This document shows positions 24,869 through 35,260 of a stretch of 64,000 bases of DNA, in pieces. Source of the DNA: Ophiosphaerella korrae (Eukaryota > Ascomycota > Dothideomycetes > Pleosporales > Phaeosphaeriaceae); the NCBI GenBank assembly GCA_028456385.1, contig JALNQF010000221.1, forward strand, positions 1 to 64,000, read 5' to 3'. The notes beneath the pieces were generated by a model, which was not told the origin of the DNA, did no database searches, and worked only from the letters and a program-made list of their open reading frames with translations. The position numbers and the translations under genes are program-made. Each line of letters opens with the position of its first letter. The first letter of the stretch is position 1.

Positions 24869-27800
24869 TTACTCATCCCTATAAAACTTCTTGAAAATCA
24901 AATGCAAAAACAGATTAACATTAACCCTGACAGAGCCACTCCCACTCCCATCCCGCGCATCCCCAAAAAGATTCATAAACTGATGATTGTCAAACTGCGC
25001 CTGCAACAAGCCATCGAGCGGAACCTGCGCAAATGCGCCGGGGATCATCATGCTGCCCTGACTCCCCTGGATCTCAAACGAGCCAGTGGAATTCGACGAG
25101 ATGGTGATATCTAGACGATCCCACTGGCGTTCTGGATATCCATTCCAGGACACAAGGATGCCCTTCTCGGCGAGGTTGCGGGCCGAGTACTTGAAAGAGC
25201 CGAAGCGGTAGGAGCGGCCCGAGGACTTGAGTTCGCGCATGTGGTTGTACTGGCGGGTGAAAGGGAGGAGGAATTTCTTCTTGCCCTTCTTGGACTGCAG
25301 GGTGACCATGGCTTGCTCGATGTAGTCGTTGTAGGACTTGAGTTGTGCTTCAAGGAAGTGGGCTTTGTCGTCGAGGGCGGAGAGGGTGCCACGAACGCCT
25401 TCGAGTTCTTTGGCGCGTTGCATGCGGCGGCGGTGCTTAGTGCGGATGTCGACGGCGATGGCGTTGAGGAGGTCTTGGTAGTTGTTGTGGGGGGAGATAC
25501 GGCCGGCTTTTTGGAGATAGATCATGTTCTTAAGGGCGTATTGCTTGAGGGTAGGGTAGTCTAGGTCGATAACAGAGTTGGATCCCATGTCGGTGGTGTA
25601 GGTGGAGGCAGCAGACGAGCGAACTTGACTGTGCTTGCGGTGTCGGTCTTTCTGTTGCGCTGCAAGTTCTTCTCGAACAAGCGCATCCCAGCGATCTTCG
25701 TCTTCAGGTGTGACGGGTTTGATCATGATTTCAGTAAGGTTGGCGCCAGTCTGAACGCGAATGATGTAGAGTACGTAGCGTTTGGTTTCCATAAAGAGGG
25801 ACTTGATCTGTGCATCAGGGTCTAGGACAGTTAGTAGCTACTTGAATGTATCGGTAGGCAAAGACTTGCCTTCTTGTTCATGATACTTGGGATTGAGAGT
25901 CAATGTGATCTCAGTAGAGCTGACGTGTAGTAGTTCATTTTCGTTGTTCTTTGCGCTACCAAGTTCACGGACAACTTCTCGTAGAGGGTCATCTTGCGAA
26001 GGGCACAAGCTGGGTAGATCATCGATGACCAAGTTGTGAATGGCAAACACATCGGCGAGTTTGATGTAGAGGGTTGGCTTTGTCCGCGAGAATAGATCAT
26101 TGAACTCGTCAATTTCGAATTGCGTTTCGGCATCGCGTACGTCAATCACTGCACGAATGTTAGCACAAGCCATCTATCTGGTACGAGTTTTCAAGACACT
26201 TTACCATTTGACCAAATATCTTGCAGACGGTCAATAGCTTCTGTGATGTAGCTGTTAAGTGGCTGCAGGTAGATATCTTCACCACCGAACAGTTTTCCTG
26301 CAGCTACTTGTCCGAGAACCTTGCTAACGGCAATGAGGTTTCTATTCATGACGGGTGATAGACCACGGTCGACTACGCCCCAGTGTTGCGGTTGAGCTAG
26401 AGCAGGCTGAATGTACGCCCTCCACACCCAATGGCCGGCAATCTGGAGAAGCTGTTCCTGAGGCTCATATGTGAACCTGAGACGCAATTCTTCGAAGATT
26501 TGCTGGGCTAGGTAGCGCACTCCATAAGGCATCCGGTGGAGAACTTCTTCAAAGACTGAGAAGTATTGGTCTGCAACATCCCGGAGATCCTGAAGGTTAT
26601 GAATGAAGGTACCCCGTGTCTCGGGATCCTTGAGGGCTACTTCACGTGAGACATTGGGGTCGCGACGGCTCCGCTGGCCAGTGCGCAGCTCCTCGTTGTT
26701 GATTGCGGACCGGTATATTTGCATTGGGTCGCTCTCCAAGTCGAGATGCTCATTGTCGATAATGTTCTCACGAATGACCGACCCAAGTATATCCTTCAAG
26801 AATTTGCGGTCCCGCGGAGATCGGACATAGTTAGAAAAGATCTTTTGCCAGAAGAAGTTGCCCCGTAGATATTCTTGCAATGTCGCACATCCTTCCACCT
26901 CCTCCTTGAGTGAGCGTGAAAGAAGTTTCAACAACAGATACTCCTCTCGTCGCTTCTGCGCCAGGCCATAGAGACTCATGGCTAGTTGTTCGATGCGCTT
27001 AGTATCCTTCTCAGCCAGGTTTTGTTCGCGAACACGCCTAAATAAGCGGGCCATATATTGAGGTTGAGTCTGAAGAACAAAAAACAGCTCCTGGTATTGC
27101 TCCAATTTCCTTCTAGAGTTCTTGTTCAATGCCTTGAGATCGAACGGATCCTTGGAGGAGATGTCTTTGCTGCTAAGGAGTGTGCCGACATGACCGCCAA
27201 AGTGCTTTTGATGCTTGACAACTTCATCCAGTGTAATTTTGTTCTTGACCAGGAGTGCAATTTTGATGTCCAGTTGATCAATGTATTGCTCAGCAAGTTC
27301 GTTTTGCCGTACATGCTGCACAACTGTTTTGCGCAGGCGCTCAAACTCTATCTCCTCGTCAAAGTCGATATCGTTGTCATTGAGAAGGTGGACAAAGTTC
27401 TTCACTGTCGACACAGGAGGGTTGGTCCCACTGGTTAAGCTTTTGTACGCTTCACCTTGTTGCCGTCCTCGCACAAAGCTCTGGATTTTGATGACCTTCT
27501 CCATATTCTCCTTGTAGAACTGTTGCTTTTTGGCGTATTGCTGTCGAATCATCATACCGCGGGCTAGTGCTTGTAGCTCAACGACGGCATCTTCATGTTC
27601 TTCAACCTGACCGAGCTGGATGCCGATGTGCATGCGCTGTAGCATACCACGAGCTATACTCTGAAGCTGCACAATCTCCGGCTCTTGAGCGTTGAGATCG
27701 CATAGGATCTCATATGTCCGCTGCCGTTGAATGAAACCTCTGCAAGATGATTGCAGGTCCAAGATTGCGGGGGTCTGCGCCTGTAGTGACTTAAGGTCAG

Positions 27801-30075
27801 AGAAGTGCCTCTGTCGTGAAAGGAACCCGCGAATGTAAGCTTGAAGAGAAAGAATAACGCTCTCTTGGCCGTTCAGCTGCGCAAGAGTATCTGCAACAGC
27901 TGAGCGAACCTTTCCTCCTCGAGCAACTGCTTGAAGATCCGTGACTTGAACTTCTTGTGCGGATAATGCTTCTTGCAATTCCCTCACAGAGCACCTCAAG
28001 ACGTCTCCTCGAACTTTGGACTGAAGATTGGACCAATTGACATCAGCGCTTACCAGCTTTTCTTGCACATCGGCGTTCTTTCTCCTAGCCATGATGCCCC
28101 GAGCGGCGGCTTGTAGCATGGTCACAGTAGATTCATGTCGTCGCAGGTTTTCCTGGTCACTTCGCATTTCTTGCCGGACAAGCATCGCGCGAGAGGCAGA
28201 CTGAAGATGGATGATCTGAGCTTCGTTTTCGTTCAACTCCGCCCACTCACGGTCAATTTGGTGCCTGATAAGAGCACCACGAATCATGGCCTGCATGTGG
28301 ATAACAGCCGGCTCAGTATCTCGGGTCTGGTGGTATCGATCGCCGACGCGTAATCGTTCCAGTGCTCCTCGAATGGCTGCTTGGAATTGTCGTATGCCAT
28401 GTTCGTGTCGCTGTATCTTCGATTTCGTGTATTGCACTTGCGCTCTGGCCTTACGCCCACGGAATAGATTCTGGACTTTGAGGACCTGCATCTCTTTATC
28501 TTGCCAATAAATTTCCTCGCTCCGGAGCCTGGATCGAACGAGAAACCCTCGTGCTGCAGCCTGAAGATTTACAGCGAATCGTCGCATGTCAAGTCGGTAG
28601 TATGCGATTTGTCGCGCCCAGTCGCCGCGGATTCTTGATTGCAGGTCCACAATAAGATGTTCATTGTCCCAGAAATCTTGCATCATATTGCCCAGTCGTA
28701 TCCTTACAAGTGCACCCCGGATTTGTGCTTGCAGATCGAGAATGACCTCACTGTTCTCTCCTAATTCGCGGTCGATGCGGTCTTCCTCGGATTCAACTGG
28801 CTCTGGCTCCGGTTCCGGCTCAACATCGAAATTGGCCTGCATGCCAGAAAAGTTGGGCATACTAACACCGGAGTTATCCAGACCCTTTTGCGTAGCTTCG
28901 AGTTCATGGTCCTCGAACTGTAGTTTACCCACAAGGTTGCCAATACGAAAGTCGACGATACCTTTGCGGAAGAGGAGCCATGATAGCGCGTGGATGCAGT
29001 AGATGACCTTCGGGACGTTCTTCTTCTCGTACAGGTCGACCAACTCAAAGCGAAAAAGGTCGGGTAGCTCGACCTCGGAGAGGAATTTGAAGAAGTGGGC
29101 GTAGTTGTTGGAGTGTCGGTACTGCAGCTTTGGGTCCCTGAACACTCGGAGAGGCTGACCTTTGATCGCTTGCACGATTTCCGCGAGTGTGACACCGTTC
29201 CTGAGGGCTTCTTCCAGCTCAACGACAGGCGGGAGATCGCTTTCAATGATGTCTTCCATCCACTCCTTGGCTTCACCAATGTGGCAGAGGTACTCATACG
29301 CTTGAAGGAACTGTCGCTGCTGATCCATCCAGTTCCGGCCACCCCAGGGCGATGCAGTCTTCTTGCCCCGTGAGTTGGTTCGCTGTAGCCGCCTTCGTCC
29401 GTGGAGGCCTACGACCTCCTGTTCCGGAGATTTGATTTCAAAGGCGCTCTCACTCCCAGACTCGGCAAATTTAGACAATGTGCGCATATGTCCCGTTGAA
29501 GATTTTTGCAGGCTCTGCAATGCTGGCCGCTCGAGGTGGGTGGAAAGGGGCCGCGAGGAGTGGTCGCGCATAGGGGCACGAATCGAGTCTGCGCGGGAGA
29601 CTGCTATTGACAGCGGGCGTGGCTTTGCGGGCGGCGAGCCGGAGCCATCGAAGGGCGTGTGCCGCCTATTTTCTACGCTTTGCGACCGCATGTGAGGGTG
29701 AGATGGGATATCTACTGCGGGCCGTGTCGGCTTCTCCGGCGAGGATGGCGGGCTCTGGGGAGCATGCTGCAATGGCCTCAACGCTTTGCGCACGTTCGCG
29801 AAGGCATTGCTTGGGTTGGCATCCTCGGGGGCGAAGTAGCTCTCACGTGGTTGCAAGAGTGCGGTGGCCTCGCTCAGGCCTCGACGGTGGCCGGGTCTTT
29901 CGTAGCCAGCTGAAGCGGTGCTGGACTGGGTGCTGGATCGGCTTGGCGGGTATTGATTGCTGGCGGCCGAGTGTGCCGAGGAGCCATTCGATGCGATTGA
30001 GGTGTGCCGGAGCGGGGAGGGCGAGGCCGCCTGGTGCCCGAGGCGGGTTCGAGGGGAATAGGAGGAGTAGCTCAT
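24869..30075 (-). CDS. IQGAP-like Ras-GAP scaffold (Rng2/Iqg1 homologue)
   Basis: Three exons, 26205-30075, 25870-26148 and 24869-25821, give 1700 residues. A long Ser/Pro-rich N-terminus precedes a calponin-homology domain (about 255-372) for actin binding. Next come a PEPEPEP linker and a long array of IQ motifs (about 445-880) for calmodulin or myosin light chains. A RasGAP-related domain (about 1080-1270; LRGNFFWQKIF) and the RasGAP C-terminal domain (exon 3) follow. In Rng2/Iqg1 this protein builds the cytokinetic actomyosin ring; family members usually lack GAP activity. Intron 1 (26149-26204) is GT-AG with branch GCTAAC. Intron 2 (25822-25869) is GC-AG (GCAAGT...TACTAAC...CCTAG) and restores the conserved junction HEQ-EDPDAQIKSLFMETKRY. 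It is transcribed divergently from the IMP dehydrogenase gene. Confidence 0.93.
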
Positions 30076-31014
30076 GGCGGGAGCGGCGATGTCTGGCGGC
30101 GAGTGCTATTGCGGCTGCAGATTGCGTGGCATATGTCGTACGGCAGCGAAGAATGCGATATGGATGGGTGCCGTAGCTGAGGCCGTTGTCGAGACCGGGC
30201 GAGACGAAGGTGCCTGCCTGTGAAAAACTCGTTCAGAACTCGCCCGCTGTGCTGCACGAGCTCGGCAGGGCAAACGGCGCAGGACGAAGAGAAAAACGGC
30301 GTCTCGCGAATGCTCCGAGGGCGATGTCGAACAGACTGAAGCCGGAGCGGCGTAGGATCTGAAAGTGGAAATGTGCGGATAGAGGGTGCACGGCTGTTTA
30401 CGCATGGGAACAAGCTTTGGGCGTTGTCGCGGTAACCGAGCCATGCCGGCGCTACCAACACCACCAGACCAGCCCGTCACACGCCGACAACAAGCACGCC
30501 CAAAACAAGGCCCGAACACCCTCCAACATGACATTTGCCGACGGCTGTTCGTCGTCTGCGCATTCCCCTCCGCGCTCTGTCGGATGCACCCGCACCACGT
30601 GATGCAGCCGTCGCCCTGTGCAAGGGCTGGGCAGCTATGTTTTGTGCTGTGTCGAGTGCCAACCACCACCCCTACACCGGCGTCTCGCCCCGAGCAAAAT
30701 GGCCCTGTCTGATCAGAGTGCCGGAAGGCAGTCAACCAAGGCCATTGATATGGACGTCCAGGTAGCAGCCATCGCTGCGCTGGACGCGACACCCACGCGC
30801 ACCGCACACGCTAAAGGCGGGGTCACATGTCTGGCCCCGCACAGACCACGCCTCCCACCACAAATTCTACCCTCGAGCTTTTTCGTCTTATTTTTCTTCT
30901 TGGGAAACTGGATATTTCCCCGGCCCAAGTTGCTCACCAGCTGCGGTCTGTTTCATTGCCGTCGTCTCTCTATTGTACTTCTCTGTTCTCAAGAAGTATA
31001 CTTGCTCGTTCAGA
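30076..31014. promoter_or_regulatory. Divergent promoter region, IQGAP-like / IMPDH
   Basis: About 940 bp separates the two start codons, so both genes must be driven from here. A pyrimidine-rich tract (about 30880-30905) lies some 110 bp upstream of the IMPDH ATG, a common feature of strongly expressed fungal promoters. No specific factor site can be named with confidence. Overlapping frames on both strands look like chance frames in GC-rich DNA. Confidence 0.6.
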
Positions 31015-32876
31015 ATGCTCGTCTCCAACGGCGATGCCATGGCCAGCTCCTCTGCCAGCGTCCTGGACTTTACCAAGGCCCTCGAGGTGCTTCAAAATGA
31101 GTATCCTGAGCGCGATGGTATCGACGCCAAGACGCTCATTGACTCCAAGAAGAATGGGGGTCTTACTTACAATGACTTCCTCATGCTTCCCGGCTACATT
31201 GGTTTGTTCGCTCTGCGACACGCACCAAGCCCGCCTAACAGCCCATGTAGGCTTCCCCGCCATCGATGTAACCCTTGATACTGCAATTACGAAGCGCATC
31301 ACCCTCAAGACGCCTTTTGTCTCCTCACCAATGGACACAGTCACTGAACACAACATGGCTATCCACCTCGCACTGCTTGGTGGTCTGGGCGTGATCCACC
31401 ACAACTGCTCTCAGGACGATCAGGCCGAGATGGTGCGCAAAGTCAAGCGTTTCGAGAACGGCTTCATCCTCGACCCTGTCGTCATCTCGCCCACGACAAC
31501 AGTTGCCGAGGCGAAAGCGCTCAAGGAGAAGTGGGGCTTTGGAGGTTTCCCAGTCACTGGTAAGCATCCCTCGCCTCTGCGCCTTTTCCGTGATGATCAA
31601 CCTTACAAAATAACTTTCGTTCATCCGCAACGATTCCGTCGTGCTGTGGAGCCATGTATTTTATCTGACATGAAAATCGACTGCCGCTTGCTGCTCTTTA
31701 TAAACCAAGCCTGTTTCCTGACGATATCCTTCAGAAAATGGCACTCTCCGCTCCAAGCTCGTTGGCATAATCACGCCTCGAGATATCCAATTCCACGATA
31801 AGCTCGATGACGCAGTCACTGCCGTCATGTCGACGAACCTTGTAACCGCGCCCCATGGCATCGACCTAAAGGAAGCAAACGATATCCTCAACAAGTCGAA
31901 GAAGGGCAAGCTCCCTATTGTAGACGGAGATTTCAACCTGATCGCGCTCCTATCTCGCTCTGATTTGATGAAGAACCTCAACTTCCCGCTCGCTTCGAAG
32001 CTTCCTCAGTCCAAGCAGCTCATTGCCGCAGCTGCCATTGGAACACGTCCTGAAGATAAGACTCGCCTACAGAAACTTGTGGATGCTGGTCTCGATATTG
32101 TTGTTCTCGACAGCAGCCAGGGCAACAGCATGTACCAAGTGGACATGATCAAGTACATCAAGGAGAAGTATCCCGACCTCGACGTAATTGGCGGAAACGT
32201 GGTTACTCGAGATCAAGCTGCGGCGCTTATTGCTGCTGGTGCTGATGGTCTCCGCATTGGCATGGGCAGCGGCAGCGCGTGTATCACTCAAGAGGTCATG
32301 GCTGTTGGTAGGCCCCAGGCTACCTCCGTCTACAATGTTACTTCCTTTGCCAAGCGTTTCGGTGTGCCCTGTATCGCCGACGGCGGTATCCAGAACGTTG
32401 GTCATATTGTGAAGGGCCTTGCCATGGGCGCATGCACTGTCATGATGGGAGGTCTTCTTGCCGGCACCACTGAGTCACCAGGAGAGTACTTTGTTAGCCG
32501 CGATGGTCAGCTTGTGAAGGCTTACCGTGGTATGGGAAGTATCGCCGCTATGGAAGACAAGAAGGCGGGAGCTGGCAACAAAGATGCCAAGGCCAGCAAC
32601 GCAGGTACTGCACGCTACTTTTCCGAGGGTGACCGTGTCCTTGTTGCCCAGGGTGTGTCTGGATCTGTCCAGGATCGCGGTTCAATTACCAAATTTGTTC
32701 CGTACCTCATGGCAGGCGTCCAGCACTCGCTGCAGGATATCGGCGTCAGGAGCATCACAGAGCTACGTGAAGGTGTGGCCAACGGCACCGTTCGGTTTGA
32801 GCTGCGAACTGCTAGTGCACAGGCTGAGGGCAACGTCCATGGCCTACACAGCTTTGATAAGAAGCTCTACTCGTAG
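31015..32876 (+). CDS. Inosine-5'-monophosphate dehydrogenase
   Basis: Exons 31015-31201, 31251-31559 and 31735-32876 give 545 residues, the usual fungal length. The enzyme oxidises IMP to XMP with NAD+, the rate-limiting step of guanine nucleotide synthesis, in the cytosol. The N-terminus contains [16 protein letters not shown], followed by the tandem CBS (Bateman) region (about 115-240). The catalytic loop [13 protein letters not shown] has the active-site cysteine at about residue 348, and the flap region [10 protein letters not shown] follows. Both introns are GT-AG (49 and 175 bp) and keep the motifs in frame: YIG-FPAID and PVT-ENGTL. An ATG at 31039 is an alternative start. In yeast this gene class is GTP-feedback regulated; nothing here shows it directly. 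Confidence 0.95.
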
Positions 32877-33400
32877 ACAGCTAGTAATGAGGTTCCGAGT
32901 TAGCATTGAAATGGCGTTGGTAGGCTAGCCTTCTTTGTTTGATTTTGCATTTGTAAATGCTTTAATGGGTTATGTGTGGGGGAATGGGGGTGAGAAAGGT
33001 CTAAAAGCAAATGATACCATGACATTTATTGTGTATTCATGTTATTGACAAGGTGTAGACTAGGACCAAATGCTAGGGTAATGTGCATCCTGGCCCTTGT
33101 ACGCGATGTCAGAAATGGCAAGCTTCGTCTTTCCACCTCGGCATCTCCCCGCGATTTTCAACGTCTTGTAACAGCAGCCGGGCATGATGGCGCGCCAACG
33201 ACCGTTGTTAACTCGTGTCATGGCTAAATATGCCGACACGTACTTTTTCTACCTTCTCCTTCCTCATTATATCTAATATTTCAAGTCTGCGTGTAACTCG
33301 ATGCTTATTTCCTAACATTACGTATCGACATCACCCTATTACAAGCGTCAATCGTTGTAGCTTCAGGAAAAGAACGTCAATTCCGATACAAACGCGCAAT
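32877..33400. other. Intergenic: IMPDH 3' end to Nudix 5' region
   Basis: Includes the IMPDH 3' UTR and the Nudix promoter. The frame of the Nudix first exon is open upstream to ATGs at 33215 and 33230, which would add a basic, hydroxyl-rich extension (see the Nudix gene). Nothing else was recognised. Confidence 0.5.
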
Positions 33401-34551
33401 ATGTCGGCAGCATCGGATCATCAACCAGCCAAAAAGAAACCAAAGACTCCTACCATCCCAGTACCAAGCTCGAGGCATGTCCAGCTTCAACATCCTTTAC
33501 CCTATGATTCAAATGGCACCGACCATTGCTAACCCGCCCTAGCGTTTTGTTGATCTCACCAACTAACCAAATTTTACTTCTGCACCGCATCAAGAAGGCT
33601 TCCAGCTTTGCAGCCGCCCATGTCTTTCCGGGCGGCGCCTTAAGTAAAACCCACGACGGCGAGATCCCAGACGTCAACCACCCCGCCCGCCACCAAGACG
33701 GCCCCGCATACCGCCTCGCTGCCATCCGCGAGACTTTTGAAGAAAGCGGCATCCTCCTCGCCATCTCCCAAAGAACCGGGAAACTCTTCACCGATATCTC
33801 CGACGCCGACCGCGAAGCTGGCCGCCGCGCCGTGCACGCCGGAACCACGAAATTCACCGACCTGCTCGCAGCCTGGGGCGCCGAACCAGATGTAGCAGGC
33901 CTCGTCCCGTTTACGCGCTGGATTACACCAGCCACTGTCCCGCGGCGGTTTAGCACGCAAATGTATCTGTACTTCTTGCCCTTGGGGACTAACGCTGCGT
34001 CAGCCTCTGGTGACAACGAACTCGTAGTCCCGCGCCCCACGCACGACGGCGGCATCGAACATACGGCTGCGCGCTTCCTGCCGCCGCACAGGTGGCTCGA
34101 GCTCGCGCGCGAGAACCGCATTATTCTGTTTCCGCCCCAGTTCTTCCTCACCACGCTCATCGCGCCGTACCTCGCACCTCGCACATCCGCCCCCGCCCCC
34201 GCCCCCGCCCCTGCCCCATCTCCCACAACCCTTGCCGCCGAGCGTACTGCGCTCATGGACTTCCTGTCTGCCCCGCGCACGTACGCCGGCGCCCCCGAAG
34301 TCCCGTTTGCCGACGCGTGCATCTCGCCCGAGGTGCTAGGCAAAGGCGAGTACGGGGAGTCGGAGCAGGATGGTGTCGGCGTGGGCAAGGACACGGCTGT
34401 TTTGGCACTGGATTGGGCGGGCGAAGAGGTTGTGGGGAGGAAGGGGGTCAGGGAGTGGGTTGTTACGACGAGGTTTCGGGGGGAGGGGCCAAGGGATGTG
34501 GAGGTGAGGCAGAGGGGGGATGTATTGGGGAAGGGGAAAGAAAAACTGTGA
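33401..34551 (+). CDS. Nudix hydrolase (NUDT19/CoA-diphosphatase-like)
   Basis: Exons 33401-33474 and 33543-34551 give 360 residues. The product carries a Nudix fold: SVLLISPTNQILLLHRIKKAS, HVFPGGALS, and the Nudix box core YRLAAIRETFEESGILL, whose REx2EExG provides the metal-binding glutamates. The split arrangement and length resemble the NUDT19 (RP2p) group, which cleaves CoA-type diphosphates; the substrate is inference. The intron (33475-33542) is GC-AG (GCATGT...GCTAAC...CCTAG); with it PSS-SVLL is restored. Two upstream in-frame ATGs (33215, 33230) would add an Arg/Ser-rich leader without acidic residues, plausible as a mitochondrial presequence. The C-terminus ends KEKL, only a weak peroxisomal signal. 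An Ala-Pro repeat lies near the middle, and a Gly/Arg/Glu-rich tail follows. Confidence 0.85.
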
Positions 34552-35260
34552 GAAGGAAGATGGGCGTTGTTGCATGTGAGAGCCTAGACGACCCGCTGAT
34601 TCTGATGTATGTAAAACGCTAGTCTAGGAGCTCCTGGTATGTTTAGATTGGTTCAAAATGTAAGTTAGACCAGATATCAACGGAGCTGATCAAACACGTA
34701 AACTCTGAAAATACAAGAATCAGTGTTCGCCAGTTCCAAAATCTAACTTCGCCATCTTGAACGGCCCGCAATATAATGATGGTTGATGGGAGCTCCTCGA
34801 TTGATCAACGAAGAAGCTACCAGATTTTGCAATACATCATTTGGCTAAGAGATGAAATGCGTTTTGTTTTTGTGGTAACAACGGCCCGATGTGATTTAGT
34901 CCTAGCGTATTTTCTAGCCCGTCCACTTTTACGGTGTCTGTTAAGTCTGCGAACAGGTTAGGAGAGCGTTACCTTAGGCGAGTGACGCTGTGGATTAATA
35001 TGTCCTTTACATTGACGAAAAATTTGCAGTTTTTTTTTTACTAGATATGGTACAAGGACACAGCGCAGAGCTTTGCCGCTAAATCACTGTCGTGCCCATT
35101 TCCCCCCCCCCCCCCCCCATAGCCACGTTCTAGAACCCATGCTCTTTGAATATTCACGGAGGATATCGAGACAATTATGCTGTTTCGCTGACTGCTTCAA
35201 GGGAGAGAAGTTGGTGATTCCGAACTTCTTTGTTTGGATTTGTGAATTGAAATGCTGTGC
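34552..35260. other. Intergenic between convergent genes
   Basis: The stretch holds the 3' flanks of the Nudix gene and of the minus-strand Hsp70-like gene. A 17-bp poly(C) tract lies at 35102-35118, and an A/T run near 35030. No gene was recognised. Confidence 0.6.
35102..35118. repeat. Poly(C) tract, 17 bp
   Basis: Uninterrupted run of C (poly-G on the minus strand) about 140 bp beyond the stop codon of the Hsp70-like gene. Confidence 0.8.

Noticed and set aside
30106..30807. 233-codon minus-strand frame upstream of the IQGAP-like gene
   Set aside because: GC-rich promoter DNA with open frames on both strands; no domain, and it overlaps the divergent promoter.
33450..34394. 314-codon minus-strand frame antisense to the Nudix gene
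   Set aside because: A shadow of the GC-rich Nudix coding strand, which carries the real Nudix box.
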